Below the pieces are notes generated by a model. The model did no database searches. It was not told the DNA's origin and worked only from the letters and a program-made list of their open reading frames with translations. The translations under genes were made by a program, and so were the position numbers. Shown one piece after another: positions 55,456 to 63,719 of a stretch of 64,000 nucleotides of DNA. Origin of the DNA: Pseudomonas guariconensis (GTDB lineage Bacteria > Pseudomonadota > Gammaproteobacteria > Pseudomonadales > Pseudomonadaceae); the NCBI RefSeq assembly GCF_015680235.1, contig NZ_JADLJL010000006.1:1-64000 (forward strand), in the 5' to 3' direction. The stretch's first letter is position 1, and each line of letters begins with the position of its first letter.

Positions 55456-57075
55456 ATGAGCCTGTCACTTCTCAGTCGCTATGCCTTTTTCGCCGCCTGC
55501 GTTCTTTTCACCCTGGCGAGCCTGCCCTTCCTGCACCACGAATGGCTGTGGCCGTTCACCCTCGTCACCGCCGTGCTCAGCCTGATCGGCCTGTTCGACC
55601 TGCTGCAGCAACGCCATGCGGTGCGGCGCAACTATCCGATCCTCGGCAACATCCGCTATCTGGTCGAAGCGATTCGCCCGGAGATCCGCCAGTACCTGCT
55701 CGAAGCCGACAGCGATGCCCTGCCCTTTTCCCGTGCCCAGCGTTCGCTGGTGTATGCCCGGGCCAAGAACGAAGCGTCGGACAAGCCCTTCGGCACCTTG
55801 ATCGACGTGTACGAATCAGGCTTCGAGTTCATCGGCCACTCCATGCGCCCAGCGCCCCTGGCCGACCCGGCAAGCTTTCGCGTGACAGTCGGCGGTCCGC
55901 AGTGCAGCCAGCCGTATTCGGCATCGATCTTCAACATTTCAGCCATGAGCTTCGGTTCGCTGAGCGCCAACGCCATCCGTGCCCTCAACCAAGGGGCCAA
56001 GCTCGGCAATTTCGCCCACGACACCGGCGAAGGCAGCATCAGCCCGTACCACCGCGAGAACGGCGGTGACCTGGTCTGGGAACTGGGCTCGGGCTATTTT
56101 GGCTGTCGCACCCCGGATGGCCGCTTCGACCCTGAGCGTTTCGCCGAGCAGGCGCGCGACCCACAGGTGCGCATGATCGAAATCAAGATGAGCCAAGGCG
56201 CCAAGCCCGGCCACGGCGGCATCCTGCCCAAGCACAAGGTGACCGAAGAAATCGCCGCCACCCGCGGCGTGCTGATGGGCGAGGACTGCATTTCGCCGTC
56301 GCGTCACACGGCATTCTCCACGCCGATCGAAATGATGCAGTTCATCGCCCGCCTGCGTGAGCTGTCCGGCGGCAAGCCGGTAGGCTTCAAGTTCTGCCTG
56401 GGCCACCCTTGGGAGTTCATGGGTATCGCCAAGGCCATGCTGGAAACCGGCATTCTGCCGGACTTCATCGTGGTGGACGGCAAGGAAGGCGGCACGGGAG
56501 CCGCACCGGTGGAATTCACCGACCATATCGGCGTGCCACTGCGCGAAGGCCTGCTGTTCGTGCACAACACCCTGGTAGGCCTGAACCTGCGCGACAAGAT
56601 CAAGCTGGGCGCTAGCGGCAAGATCGTCAGTGCCTTCGACATCGCCAGCGTCCTGGCCATCGGTGCCGACTGGGCCAACGCGGCCCGCGGCTTCATGTTC
56701 GCCATCGGCTGTATCCAGTCGCAGAGCTGCCATACCAATAAGTGCCCCACCGGGGTCGCGACCCAGGACGCCCTGCGCCAGCGTGCCCTGGTGGTGCCGG
56801 ACAAGGCCCAGCGGGTGCTCAACTTCCACCACAACACCTTGCGCGCGCTGGCCGAGATGCTCGCCGCAGCAGGCCTGGAACACCCTGCACAGCTGGAGGC
56901 CAAGCACCTGGTGCGGCGTATCTCGGCCACCGAGATCAAGCTGTTCTCGCAGATGCACGTGTTCCTAAAACCGGGCGAGCTGCTCACAGGCGAGGTCAAC
57001 GGGCAGTTCTATTCGAGAATGTGGCAGATGGCCCGGGCCGACAGTTTCGAGCCGCATACGGAAGTGGCGGCCTGA
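55456..57075 (+). CDS. FMN-binding glutamate synthase family protein
   Basis: This 539-residue protein is related to the synthase (FMN/Fe-S) domain of glutamate synthase but without the amidotransferase domain. One or two hydrophobic segments at the N-terminus (residues 8-50) suggest membrane attachment. The TIM-barrel region has ISAMSFGSLSANAIRALNQGA, EGSISPYHRENGGDLVWELGSGYFGCRT, IVVDGKEGGTGAAP and a cysteine-rich QSQSCHTNKCPTGVATQ that can bind the cluster or contact FMN. The electron donor and substrate are not known. It stands alone between two REP pairs. Confidence 0.88.
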   Translation: MSLSLLSRYAFFAACVLFTLASLPFLHHEWLWPFTLVTAVLSLIGLFDLLQQRHAVRRNYPILGNIRYLVEAIRPEIRQYLLEADSDALPFSRAQRSLVYARAKNEASDKPFGTLIDVYESGFEFIGHSMRPAPLADPASFRVTVGGPQCSQPYSASIFNISAMSFGSLSANAIRALNQGAKLGNFAHDTGEGSISPYHRENGGDLVWELGSGYFGCRTPDGRFDPERFAEQARDPQVRMIEIKMSQGAKPGHGGILPKHKVTEEIAATRGVLMGEDCISPSRHTAFSTPIEMMQFIARLRELSGGKPVGFKFCLGHPWEFMGIAKAMLETGILPDFIVVDGKEGGTGAAPVEFTDHIGVPLREGLLFVHNTLVGLNLRDKIKLGASGKIVSAFDIASVLAIGADWANAARGFMFAIGCIQSQSCHTNKCPTGVATQDALRQRALVVPDKAQRVLNFHHNTLRALAEMLAAAGLEHPAQLEAKHLVRRISATEIKLFSQMHVFLKPGELLTGEVNGQFYSRMWQMARADSFEPHTEVAA

Positions 57076-57080
57076 CGGTA

Positions 57081-57165
57081 TTCGCGGCACAAGGCCGCGC
57101 CTACAGGATGACGCATTCGCCTGTAGGAGCGGCCTTGTGCCGCGAATGGGCCGCAAAGCGGCCCC
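57081..57165. repeat. REP-like inverted pair
   Basis: GCGGCACAAGGCCGCGCCTACAGG (about 57083-57106) faces CCTGTAGGAGCGGCCTTGTG (57120-57139), which is followed by a GGGCCGCAAAGCGGCCC hairpin. It lies between convergent genes and can serve as terminator for both. Confidence 0.85.
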
Positions 57166-57177
57166 AAGGGCTTTGGA

Positions 57178-58596
57178 TCAGGACGCGGTGCTCGCCTTGC
57201 CCTGCTCGTCTTTCGGCGCCAGACGAAACGCGTAGTACAGCACCGTCAGCAGCACCAGGAACGCCGGGCCGATGTACAGGGCCACGCGGGTGTCTTCGAA
57301 GTAGGCCATCAGGCCCACCACCAGCACCAGGAAGGCCAGGGCCAGGTAGGAGCTCAGCGGCCACAGCCACATGCGGTACTTCAGCGCCTGGCGCTCGACA
57401 GTGGACAGCCCGGCACGGAACTTGAGCTGGGCCAGCAGGATCATCACCCAGGTCCAGATCGCGCCGAAGGTGGCGATCGAGGTCACCCAGACGAACACTT
57501 TCTCCGGCACCAGGTAGTTCGCCAGCACGCCCAGCAGCAAGGCAGCGATCGACAGCAGCAGCGCATTGCGCGGTACGCCGCTTTTCGAGGTCCGAGCGAA
57601 GGGCGCGGGGGCCTGGCCGTTCTGCGCCAGGCTGTAGAGCATGCGCCCGGTGCTGAAGATGCCGCCGTTGCACGAGGACAGCGCAGCGGTGATCACGACG
57701 AAGTTGATGATGCCAGCAGCGGTCTTGATGCCCAGGCGCTCGAAGGTCATCACGAACGGGCTGCCCTGGCTGCCGATCTCGTTCCAGGGGTAGATCGACA
57801 GGATCACGAACAGCGCACCGACATAGAACAGCAGGATGCGCCAGAACACCGAGCCGATGGCCTGTGGAATGGTCTTCTGCGGGTTGCGCGCTTCACCGGC
57901 GGTCAGGCCGATCATCTCCACGCCCAGATAGGCGAACATGACCATCTGCAGCGACATCAGCACACCGGTCACACCGTTGGGCATGAAGCCACCGTTGCTC
58001 CACAGGTTGGAGATCCCCATGGCCACGCCGTCGTTACCGAAGCCGAAGGCGATGATGCCAATGCCGCCCAGGACCATGGCGATGATGGTGACGATCTTGA
58101 TCAAGGCGAACCAGAACTCGAACTCGCCGAACGCCTTGACCGCGATCAGGTTGATCGCCCCCATGCTGCCCAGAGCCGCCAGGGCCCAGATCCAGCGTGG
58201 CACGTCGGGGAACCAGATGCCCATGTAGATGGCCACCGCGGTGATCTCCGCGACGCAGGTCACCAGCCACAGGAACCAGTAGTTCCAGCCGGTGAGGAAG
58301 CCCGCCAGCGGGCCGAGGTAGTCTTGGGCATAGCGGCTGAAGGAGCCAGCGACCGGGTTGTGCACGGCCATTTCGCCAAGGGCGCGCATGATCACCAGGA
58401 TGGCCAGGCCACCGATGATGTAGGACAGCATGATCGCAGGACCGGCCATTTCGATGGCCTTGGCTGAACCGAGGAACAGGCCTACACCGATACAGGCGCC
58501 CAGCGCCATCAGACGGATGTGCCGTTCGCCCAGCTCGCGCTTGAGTGGGCCGCCCTGGGCGGTCTCACCATGGGCAGGGTGGTTGCCGACTGGCAT
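57178..58596 (-). CDS. APC-family amino acid permease (AAT type)
   Basis: This 472-residue transporter has twelve hydrophobic segments. The conserved RHIRLMALGACIGVGLFLGSA segment at the first helix and GEARNPQKTIPQAIGSVFWRI in the middle are typical of the amino acid transporter (AAT) subfamily that includes ProY, HutT, GabP and CycA. It is a proton-coupled importer in the inner membrane. The exact substrate cannot be deduced; proline, histidine or GABA type permeases are the nearest relatives. The start at 58596 is canonical. It is monocistronic and divergent from the PBP-like gene across a 419-bp gap. Confidence 0.85.
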   Translation of the reverse strand: MPVGNHPAHGETAQGGPLKRELGERHIRLMALGACIGVGLFLGSAKAIEMAGPAIMLSYIIGGLAILVIMRALGEMAVHNPVAGSFSRYAQDYLGPLAGFLTGWNYWFLWLVTCVAEITAVAIYMGIWFPDVPRWIWALAALGSMGAINLIAVKAFGEFEFWFALIKIVTIIAMVLGGIGIIAFGFGNDGVAMGISNLWSNGGFMPNGVTGVLMSLQMVMFAYLGVEMIGLTAGEARNPQKTIPQAIGSVFWRILLFYVGALFVILSIYPWNEIGSQGSPFVMTFERLGIKTAAGIINFVVITAALSSCNGGIFSTGRMLYSLAQNGQAPAPFARTSKSGVPRNALLLSIAALLLGVLANYLVPEKVFVWVTSIATFGAIWTWVMILLAQLKFRAGLSTVERQALKYRMWLWPLSSYLALAFLVLVVGLMAYFEDTRVALYIGPAFLVLLTVLYYAFRLAPKDEQGKASTAS

Positions 58597-59015
58597 AGCA
58601 ATACAACCTCATTTTGTTATTGGATTGACCTTCGCGCAGAACCGGCCAGGCCGATGGGCATGGCGTCGTCTTGCCGGGCGAGCCTCGTGGGCGCGCCTGT
58701 CCGCCGGCGAACGGCAGGACGAAGGGGTCGAGCAGTATAGGAATCAGCTTGTAGGGCTTTTCACTATATAAATAGGGAAATTTGGAGAGAATTCTCGGCC
58801 AAAAACCCTTTCGCGGAAGGCAGAAATTCCTTCCGCCCCACCCTTGCGAAGAATGGGGGCGGCTACCATAGCAACATTGCCCAAGAATGGAAGCCGCACC
58901 AAAGCCGCATATTCCTACGTAGGAATTCACTGCTTCTTACAATTTTTTCACCAAACCCTGCCAACGTCTAAGCTTCAGACAAAGCAAGACGAAAAACTGG
59001 CCGGATTTGAAGACT
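58597..59015. promoter_or_regulatory. divergent region with two palindromes
   Basis: This 419-bp gap between the permease and the PBP-like gene has no gene that I can support. It contains GCGGAAGG (58813-58820) paired with CCTTCCGC (58829-58836), and the perfect 16-bp palindrome ATTCCTACGTAGGAAT at 58911-58926. AT-rich stretches such as CACTATATAAATAGG (near 58760) and CTTACAATTTTTTCACC (near 58935) may be promoters for the two divergent genes. Confidence 0.45.
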
Positions 59016-62000
59016 ATGGGCGCACTGTGGCAATCGGAACCAACCAGAACGGAAGCACCCGAGACACATCTGGCTGAGGCTCCATTGCCCAAGACTCCAC
59101 GCCAGCGGCGGCTGTGGTGGCGGCTGATCGTGCTCATCACGCTGGTGGCGATCATCGCCATAGGCTTTGCCGTCTACGACGAAATGCGCACCTCGAAACT
59201 GCAGTCGCGCGAATTCAGCCGGCTGGCCAGTGCCCTTACCTATTCGCTGGAGCCGGGCCCGAGCGATGCCATCGTCTACCCAGGGGACGGGCCCTTCGAC
59301 AAACGCCTGGGCTACAGCGCCCTGGGCGAATTCCTGCCGCGCCTGCTCAAGCGTGATTACCTGATCAGCGAGCAGGTGCGCTTCTCGCCGGCCTTGATGA
59401 ACTATGTCGAGCATGGCCTGTTCGTGCCTTACGTGGAGAAGGTCCAGGCCGGCCTGTCGATCACCGACTGCCGGGGCGAGGACCTGTACCACTACAACTA
59501 CCCCCAGCACCTGTACCCCGACTTCGCCTCGATCCCTCCGGTGGTGGTCAACAGCCTGCTGTTCATCGAGAACCGCGACCTGCTCAAGCCCGACGACCCG
59601 CACAACAACCCGGCGGTGGACTGGCCGCGCTTCGCCAAGGCCGCCTACAGCCAGGTCGCCAAGTACCTGGCCCTGCCCGGCCAGTCGGCCGGCGGCAGTA
59701 CCCTGGCGACCCAGCTGGAGAAATACCGCCATTCGCCGGACGGCCTGACCGTCTCGGGGGCCGAGAAGATCCGCCAGATGATTTCCGCCAGCGTGCGCGC
59801 CTACCTGGGCGGGCCAGACACCACCGAGGCTCGGGAGCGCATCGCCCGCGACTACCTCAACAGCGTGCCGCTCTCGGCGGTGCCGGGTCACGGCGAAGTG
59901 CACGGCATGGCTGAAGGCCTGAGGGTCTGGTACGGCGCCGACTTCGACCAGGTCAACCAAGTGCTCTCTTCCACCGCCACCGACCCCGAGACCATGGCCG
60001 CCCGTGGCCTGGCAATGCGTCAGGTACTGTCCCTGATGATCGCCCAGCGCAGGCCCTCCCATTACCTGTCCAAGGGCCGGGTGGAGCTGGCCGAGCTCAC
60101 CAACGCGCATATCCGCGTGCTGGCCGCCAATGGCGTGATCGACCGGCCCCTGGCCGACGCCGCGCTGGCCAGCAAGGCGGTATACCGCGACTGGGTGGCC
60201 CAGCCGACCATCGTGCCGATCATCACCAACAAGGGCATCAGCCTGGCCCGTAACCGCCTGGCGGCCATGCTCAACCGCCCACTGTACGATCTGGACCGGC
60301 TCGACGTGTCCGCCACCAGTACCCTGCAGGCCGACCTGCAGATGCAGGTCAGCCAGTACCTGAAGAACCTCTCCGACCCCGAGTTCGCCGCGCAGATGGG
60401 GCTGATCGGCGAACGCTTGCTGACCACCAAGACCACCGACCAGGTCCGCTACAGCTTCACCCTGTTCGAGCGCACCGCCGATGGCTCGCGGGTACGGGTC
60501 CAGACCGACAGCACCGACCAGCCCTTCGACATCAACGAAGGCAGCAAGCTGGAACTGGGCTCCACCGCCAAGCTGCGGGTGCTGACCACCTACCTGGAAA
60601 TCATCGCCGAGCTGCACGACAAATACGCCGGCAAGCCCGTGGCGGAGCTGAAGAAAGTGCCAGTGGCCGAACTGGACCGCATCACCCAATGGTCGCTGGA
60701 ATGGCTGATGCAGAACAGCAAGGACCAGAACCTGGACGCGATGCTCGATGCCGCCCTTGAGCGCAAGTACTCGGCCAACACCGGCGAGGCCTTCTTCACC
60801 GGCGGCGGCATGCACGTGTTCAACAACTTCCGCAAGGAAGACAACAGCCGCAACCCGACCCTCAAGGATGCGCTGCGCGAATCGATCAACCTGCCGTTCA
60901 TCCGCCTGATGCGTGACCTGGTGCGCTACGTCACCTATCAGCAGCCCTATAACCGTGAGCCGCTGCTCAAGGACGACTCCGACCCTCGCCGCCAGGAATA
61001 CCTGGCGCGCTTTGCCGACAAGGAAGGTACCAACTACCTGATGCGTTTCTGGCGCAAGTACCAGCGCAAGACCTCCCAACAGCGCCTGGACACCTTCCTC
61101 GACGGCATGCGCGTGACGCCGCAGCGCCTGGCCGCGGTGCACCGCTACCTGTTCCCCGAGGCGGGCCAGGAGACGTTCAACGCCTTCGTCCGCGCCCACA
61201 GCGCCACTGACAAGAAAGCCCTGGCCAAGCTCACCGACGGGCGCCTGTCGGAGATGTACGACGCCTATGGCCCAGGCAAGTACGACCTGCCGGACCAGGG
61301 CTACATCGCCAAGGTCCACCCGCTGGACCTGTGGTTGCTGGGCTACCTGCTGAAGAACCCTGGCGCCTCGCTTACCGAAATGGTCAATGCCAGCCGCTTC
61401 GAGCGCCAGGAGGTCTACAGCTGGCTGTTCAAGAGCCGCCACAAGGGCGCCCGCGACAGCCGCATCCGCACCATGGTCGAGATCGAAGCCTTCCTGGACA
61501 TCCACCAACGCTGGAAGCGCGTGGGCTACCCGTTCGACCACCTGGTGCCGTCGCTGGCCACCGCCATCGGCAGCTCCGGCGACCGCCCGGCGGCGCTGGC
61601 CGAACTGGTGGGCATCATCCAGAACGATGGCGTGCGCCTGCCGACCCTGCGCATCGATACCCTGCATTTCGCGGCCGATACGCCCTACGAAACCAAGCTG
61701 GTCAGCGATCCGGACCGTGGCCAGCGGATCCTCCCGGTGGCGGTGGCCCGTGCCCTCAAGGGGGCAATGTCGCAGGTGGTGGATGCCGGTACCGCACGGC
61801 GCATCTCCGGCAGCTTCAAGCTGCACGACGGCACTTCGCTGGTCATGGGCGGCAAGACCGGCACCGGCGACAACCGTATCGAAAGCTTCGGCGCAGGCGG
61901 CCGCCTGATCGGTTCGCGTTCGCTGAACCGCACCGCCACCTTCGTGTTCTTCCTGGGCGAGAACCACTTCGGCACCCTCACCGCTTTTGTCCCGGGCCGC

Positions 62001-62132
62001 ACGGCGGAAGCCTTCACCTTCACCTCGGCCCTGCCGGTGCAGGTCCTCAAGGGCATGGCGCCGATCCTCATGCCCTATCTGGAACCGGGCAGCGCCACCG
62101 AATGCAAGGCACCGCAGCTGGCCGCGCATTGA
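59016..62132 (+). CDS. large bifunctional PBP-like transglycosylase/transpeptidase
   Basis: This 1038-residue membrane protein has one N-terminal helix (residues 38-57) and the bulk in the periplasm. The transglycosylase (GT51) part shows FIENRDLL (an EN in place of the usual ED), NPAVDWPRFAKA, GGSTLATQLEK and RDYLNSVPLSAVPGHGEVHG. The transpeptidase part shows GSTAK with the active-site serine, S-I-N in RESINLPFIRL and GGKTGTGDN. A large insert lies between SIN and KTG. So both peptidoglycan activities seem possible, but the layout differs from PBP1a and PBP1b. The ATG at 59016 has only a weak ribosome binding site; a TTG at 59007 is an alternative. Confidence 0.85.
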   Translation: MGALWQSEPTRTEAPETHLAEAPLPKTPRQRRLWWRLIVLITLVAIIAIGFAVYDEMRTSKLQSREFSRLASALTYSLEPGPSDAIVYPGDGPFDKRLGYSALGEFLPRLLKRDYLISEQVRFSPALMNYVEHGLFVPYVEKVQAGLSITDCRGEDLYHYNYPQHLYPDFASIPPVVVNSLLFIENRDLLKPDDPHNNPAVDWPRFAKAAYSQVAKYLALPGQSAGGSTLATQLEKYRHSPDGLTVSGAEKIRQMISASVRAYLGGPDTTEARERIARDYLNSVPLSAVPGHGEVHGMAEGLRVWYGADFDQVNQVLSSTATDPETMAARGLAMRQVLSLMIAQRRPSHYLSKGRVELAELTNAHIRVLAANGVIDRPLADAALASKAVYRDWVAQPTIVPIITNKGISLARNRLAAMLNRPLYDLDRLDVSATSTLQADLQMQVSQYLKNLSDPEFAAQMGLIGERLLTTKTTDQVRYSFTLFERTADGSRVRVQTDSTDQPFDINEGSKLELGSTAKLRVLTTYLEIIAELHDKYAGKPVAELKKVPVAELDRITQWSLEWLMQNSKDQNLDAMLDAALERKYSANTGEAFFTGGGMHVFNNFRKEDNSRNPTLKDALRESINLPFIRLMRDLVRYVTYQQPYNREPLLKDDSDPRRQEYLARFADKEGTNYLMRFWRKYQRKTSQQRLDTFLDGMRVTPQRLAAVHRYLFPEAGQETFNAFVRAHSATDKKALAKLTDGRLSEMYDAYGPGKYDLPDQGYIAKVHPLDLWLLGYLLKNPGASLTEMVNASRFERQEVYSWLFKSRHKGARDSRIRTMVEIEAFLDIHQRWKRVGYPFDHLVPSLATAIGSSGDRPAALAELVGIIQNDGVRLPTLRIDTLHFAADTPYETKLVSDPDRGQRILPVAVARALKGAMSQVVDAGTARRISGSFKLHDGTSLVMGGKTGTGDNRIESFGAGGRLIGSRSLNRTATFVFFLGENHFGTLTAFVPGRTAEAFTFTSALPVQVLKGMAPILMPYLEPGSATECKAPQLAAH

Positions 62133-62149
62133 TCCGGGGCAGCGCTCGA

Positions 62150-62196
62150 TCTGTGGGAGAGGCCTGCGCCGTGAAAGGGCCGCAAAGCGGCCCTGC
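62150..62196 (+). repeat. single degenerate REP-like element
   Basis: CTGTGGGAGAGGCCTGCGCCG followed by a GGGCCGCAAAGCGGCCC hairpin, directly after the PBP-like gene. It may also serve as its transcription terminator. Confidence 0.65.
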
Positions 62197-62218
62197 CCTC
62201 CCTACCCATCGAAACCAT

Positions 62219-62240
62219 AGATGAGAATCATCAGCATTCA
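62219..62240 (+). promoter_or_regulatory. Fur-like site upstream of padR/sip
   Basis: AGATGAGAATCATCAGCATT contains the core GATGAGAATCATC, which resembles the Fur 7-1-7 pattern. It lies about 70 bp upstream of the padR start. Iron control would fit the ferric-reductase type gene downstream, but the match is imperfect. Confidence 0.45.
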
Positions 62241-62250
62241 GGTGCTTGTC

Positions 62251-62290
62251 TTTAGATATATCTTGAGTAATATCTTGCGATATATCTAAA
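62251..62290. promoter_or_regulatory. 40-bp inverted repeat, operator of PadR regulator
   Basis: TTTAGATATATC (62251-62262) and GATATATCTAAA (62279-62290) are perfectly complementary 12-bp arms with a 16-bp centre. An extra ATATCTTG repeat lies at 62258 and 62271. It ends 18 bp before the padR start. Autoregulation by the PadR protein, as for YqjI of E. coli, is inferred. Confidence 0.75.
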
Positions 62291-62308
62291 CACACAGGCG
62301 CCTTCCGA

Positions 62309-62842
62309 ATGCGAGACCACGACCCCTTCGAACGCCGCCCCACCCGAGGCGAGCGCGGCCCCCGGGTATTCGCCCCCGGCGACCTCAGGTTGCTCATGCT
62401 GTCGATGCTGGCCGAACAACCTGGCCACGGCTATGACCTCATCCGCCAGATCGAGAACCTCTTCGACGGCAGCTACACCCCCAGCCCCGGCGTCATCTAC
62501 CCCACCCTGAGCTACCTGGAAGAAGCCGAACTGATCACCGGCCACGTTCAGGGCAGTAAGCGCCTCTACGCCATCACCGAGGCCGGCCGTCATGCCTTGG
62601 CCGAACAGGCCGTAGCGCTGGATGGCGTACGCATGCGCATCGAGGTGAGCAAGCGCGCCCTGCGTGGCCATGACCGCCCGGCGGAAATCCACGAGGCGGT
62701 CGGCAACCTGCGCCACGCCCTGCACATGCACAGCGGGCGCTGGAGCCCCGAGGAAATCGAGCGCGTGCGCAAACTGCTCAACGATACGGCCAAGGCCATC
62801 GCCTCCGGCCCGGACGAGGCTGTCACGGAGAACACCCCATGA
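62309..62842 (+). CDS. PadR-family regulator (YqjI-like)
   Basis: This 177-residue PadR-type regulator has a winged helix (LRLLMLSMLAEQPGHGYDLIRQIENLFDG) and the PadR signature SPGVIYPTLSYLEEAELI, followed by a C-terminal helical dimerisation part. The closest characterised relative is YqjI, a nickel-responsive repressor of the ferric reductase gene yqjH in E. coli. The long His-rich N-terminal extension of YqjI is almost absent here (MRDHDPFERRP), so nickel sensing may be different. The gene overlaps the siderophore-interacting protein gene by 4 bp. A perfect 12-bp inverted repeat precedes it. Confidence 0.9.
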   Translation: MRDHDPFERRPTRGERGPRVFAPGDLRLLMLSMLAEQPGHGYDLIRQIENLFDGSYTPSPGVIYPTLSYLEEAELITGHVQGSKRLYAITEAGRHALAEQAVALDGVRMRIEVSKRALRGHDRPAEIHEAVGNLRHALHMHSGRWSPEEIERVRKLLNDTAKAIASGPDEAVTENTP

Positions 62843-63600
62843 ACGACACCATCCATCGCGTGAACCATCAAATTCGCCAACGTCGCCTGCAGGTGCTGCG
62901 GGTCGAAGACCTGACTCCACGCATGCGCCGCATCACCTTGGGCGGCCCGGAGCTGGAGGGCTTCACCAGCCTTGGCAGCGACGATCACATCAAGCTGCTG
63001 TTCGCCCAAACCCCGGAGGAACAACAGGCCATCGACGCCCGCACCCTCGGCCGTGACGGCGGCGCCCGCCCGACCATGCGTGAATACACGCCACGGCGCG
63101 TCGACCTGGTGGCCAACGAACTGGACATCGACTTCGTGCTGCACGGCGACGGCCCCGCCTCGACCTGGGCCGCCCAGGCCACGCCCGGCCAGACCCTGGA
63201 CATAGCAGGCCCACGCGCCTCGATGGTGGTGCCGGACATGTTCGACAGCTATCTGCTGATCGGCGACGAAACCGCCCTGCCCGCCATCGGCCGGCGCCTG
63301 GAGGAACTGCCTGCCGGGCGCCAGGCGCTGGTATTGGTCCAGGTCGAGAATGAGCAGGAACGCCAGCCGCTGCCGAGCAAGGCGCAGGTCGAGGTGATCT
63401 GGGTACATCGGCATGAGCAAGACCTGCTGACCGTGGTGAAGGGCCTGGCGCTACCGCAAGGTGCGCTGTACACCTGGGTCGCACTGGAGAAGACGCTCAC
63501 CCGCCAGGCCAAGGCGCTGTTGCTGGAGAAAGGCGTGCGTGAAGATGCGCTGAAAGCGGCCGCCTATTGGCGACTGGATGGAAGTGCCGACGACGAATGA
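62839..63600 (+). CDS. siderophore-interacting ferric reductase (YqjH/ViuB-like)
   Basis: This 253-residue cytoplasmic flavoprotein reduces ferric siderophores to release iron. The FAD-binding domain shows RMRRITLGGPELEGF and the R-x-Y-T-x-R motif in MREYTPRRVD. It continues with LDIDFVLHGDGPASTWAAQATPGQTLDIAGPRAS, which is typical of the SIP family. The NAD(P)H-binding C-terminal half contains YLLIGDETALPAIGRRLEELP. It starts within the padR stop (ATGA at 62839), so its synthesis is coupled to that of its presumed repressor. Its products would feed iron to the cell, with bacterioferritin genes nearby in the window but not linked. Confidence 0.92.
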   Translation: MNDTIHRVNHQIRQRRLQVLRVEDLTPRMRRITLGGPELEGFTSLGSDDHIKLLFAQTPEEQQAIDARTLGRDGGARPTMREYTPRRVDLVANELDIDFVLHGDGPASTWAAQATPGQTLDIAGPRASMVVPDMFDSYLLIGDETALPAIGRRLEELPAGRQALVLVQVENEQERQPLPSKAQVEVIWVHRHEQDLLTVVKGLALPQGALYTWVALEKTLTRQAKALLLEKGVREDALKAAAYWRLDGSADDE

Positions 63601-63616
63601 TTGGTGGAGTGCGGGC

Positions 63617-63707
63617 CCCATCGCGGGGCAAGCCCGCTCCCACAAAGGACCTGCAAACTCAAATAGTTATGCGTTGTTCTGTGGGAGCGGGCTTGCCCCG
63701 CGATGGC
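63617..63707. repeat. BIME-type element with conserved spacer
   Basis: Opposed REP units (63617-63643 and 63680-63707) flank GACCTGCAAACTCAAATAGTTATGCGTTGTTC. The first 39 bp are identical to those at 34127-34165, and the spacer is also found in reverse at 17-50. Confidence 0.85.
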
Positions 63708-63719
63708 CTCCACACCGCC

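Noticed and set aside
58968..62129. Minus-strand open frame of 1053 codons opposite the PBP-like gene
   Set aside because: It mirrors the plus-strand gene, whose catalytic motifs are clear. The antisense product is rich in Gly, Gln, Val and His, as shadow frames in this genome are.
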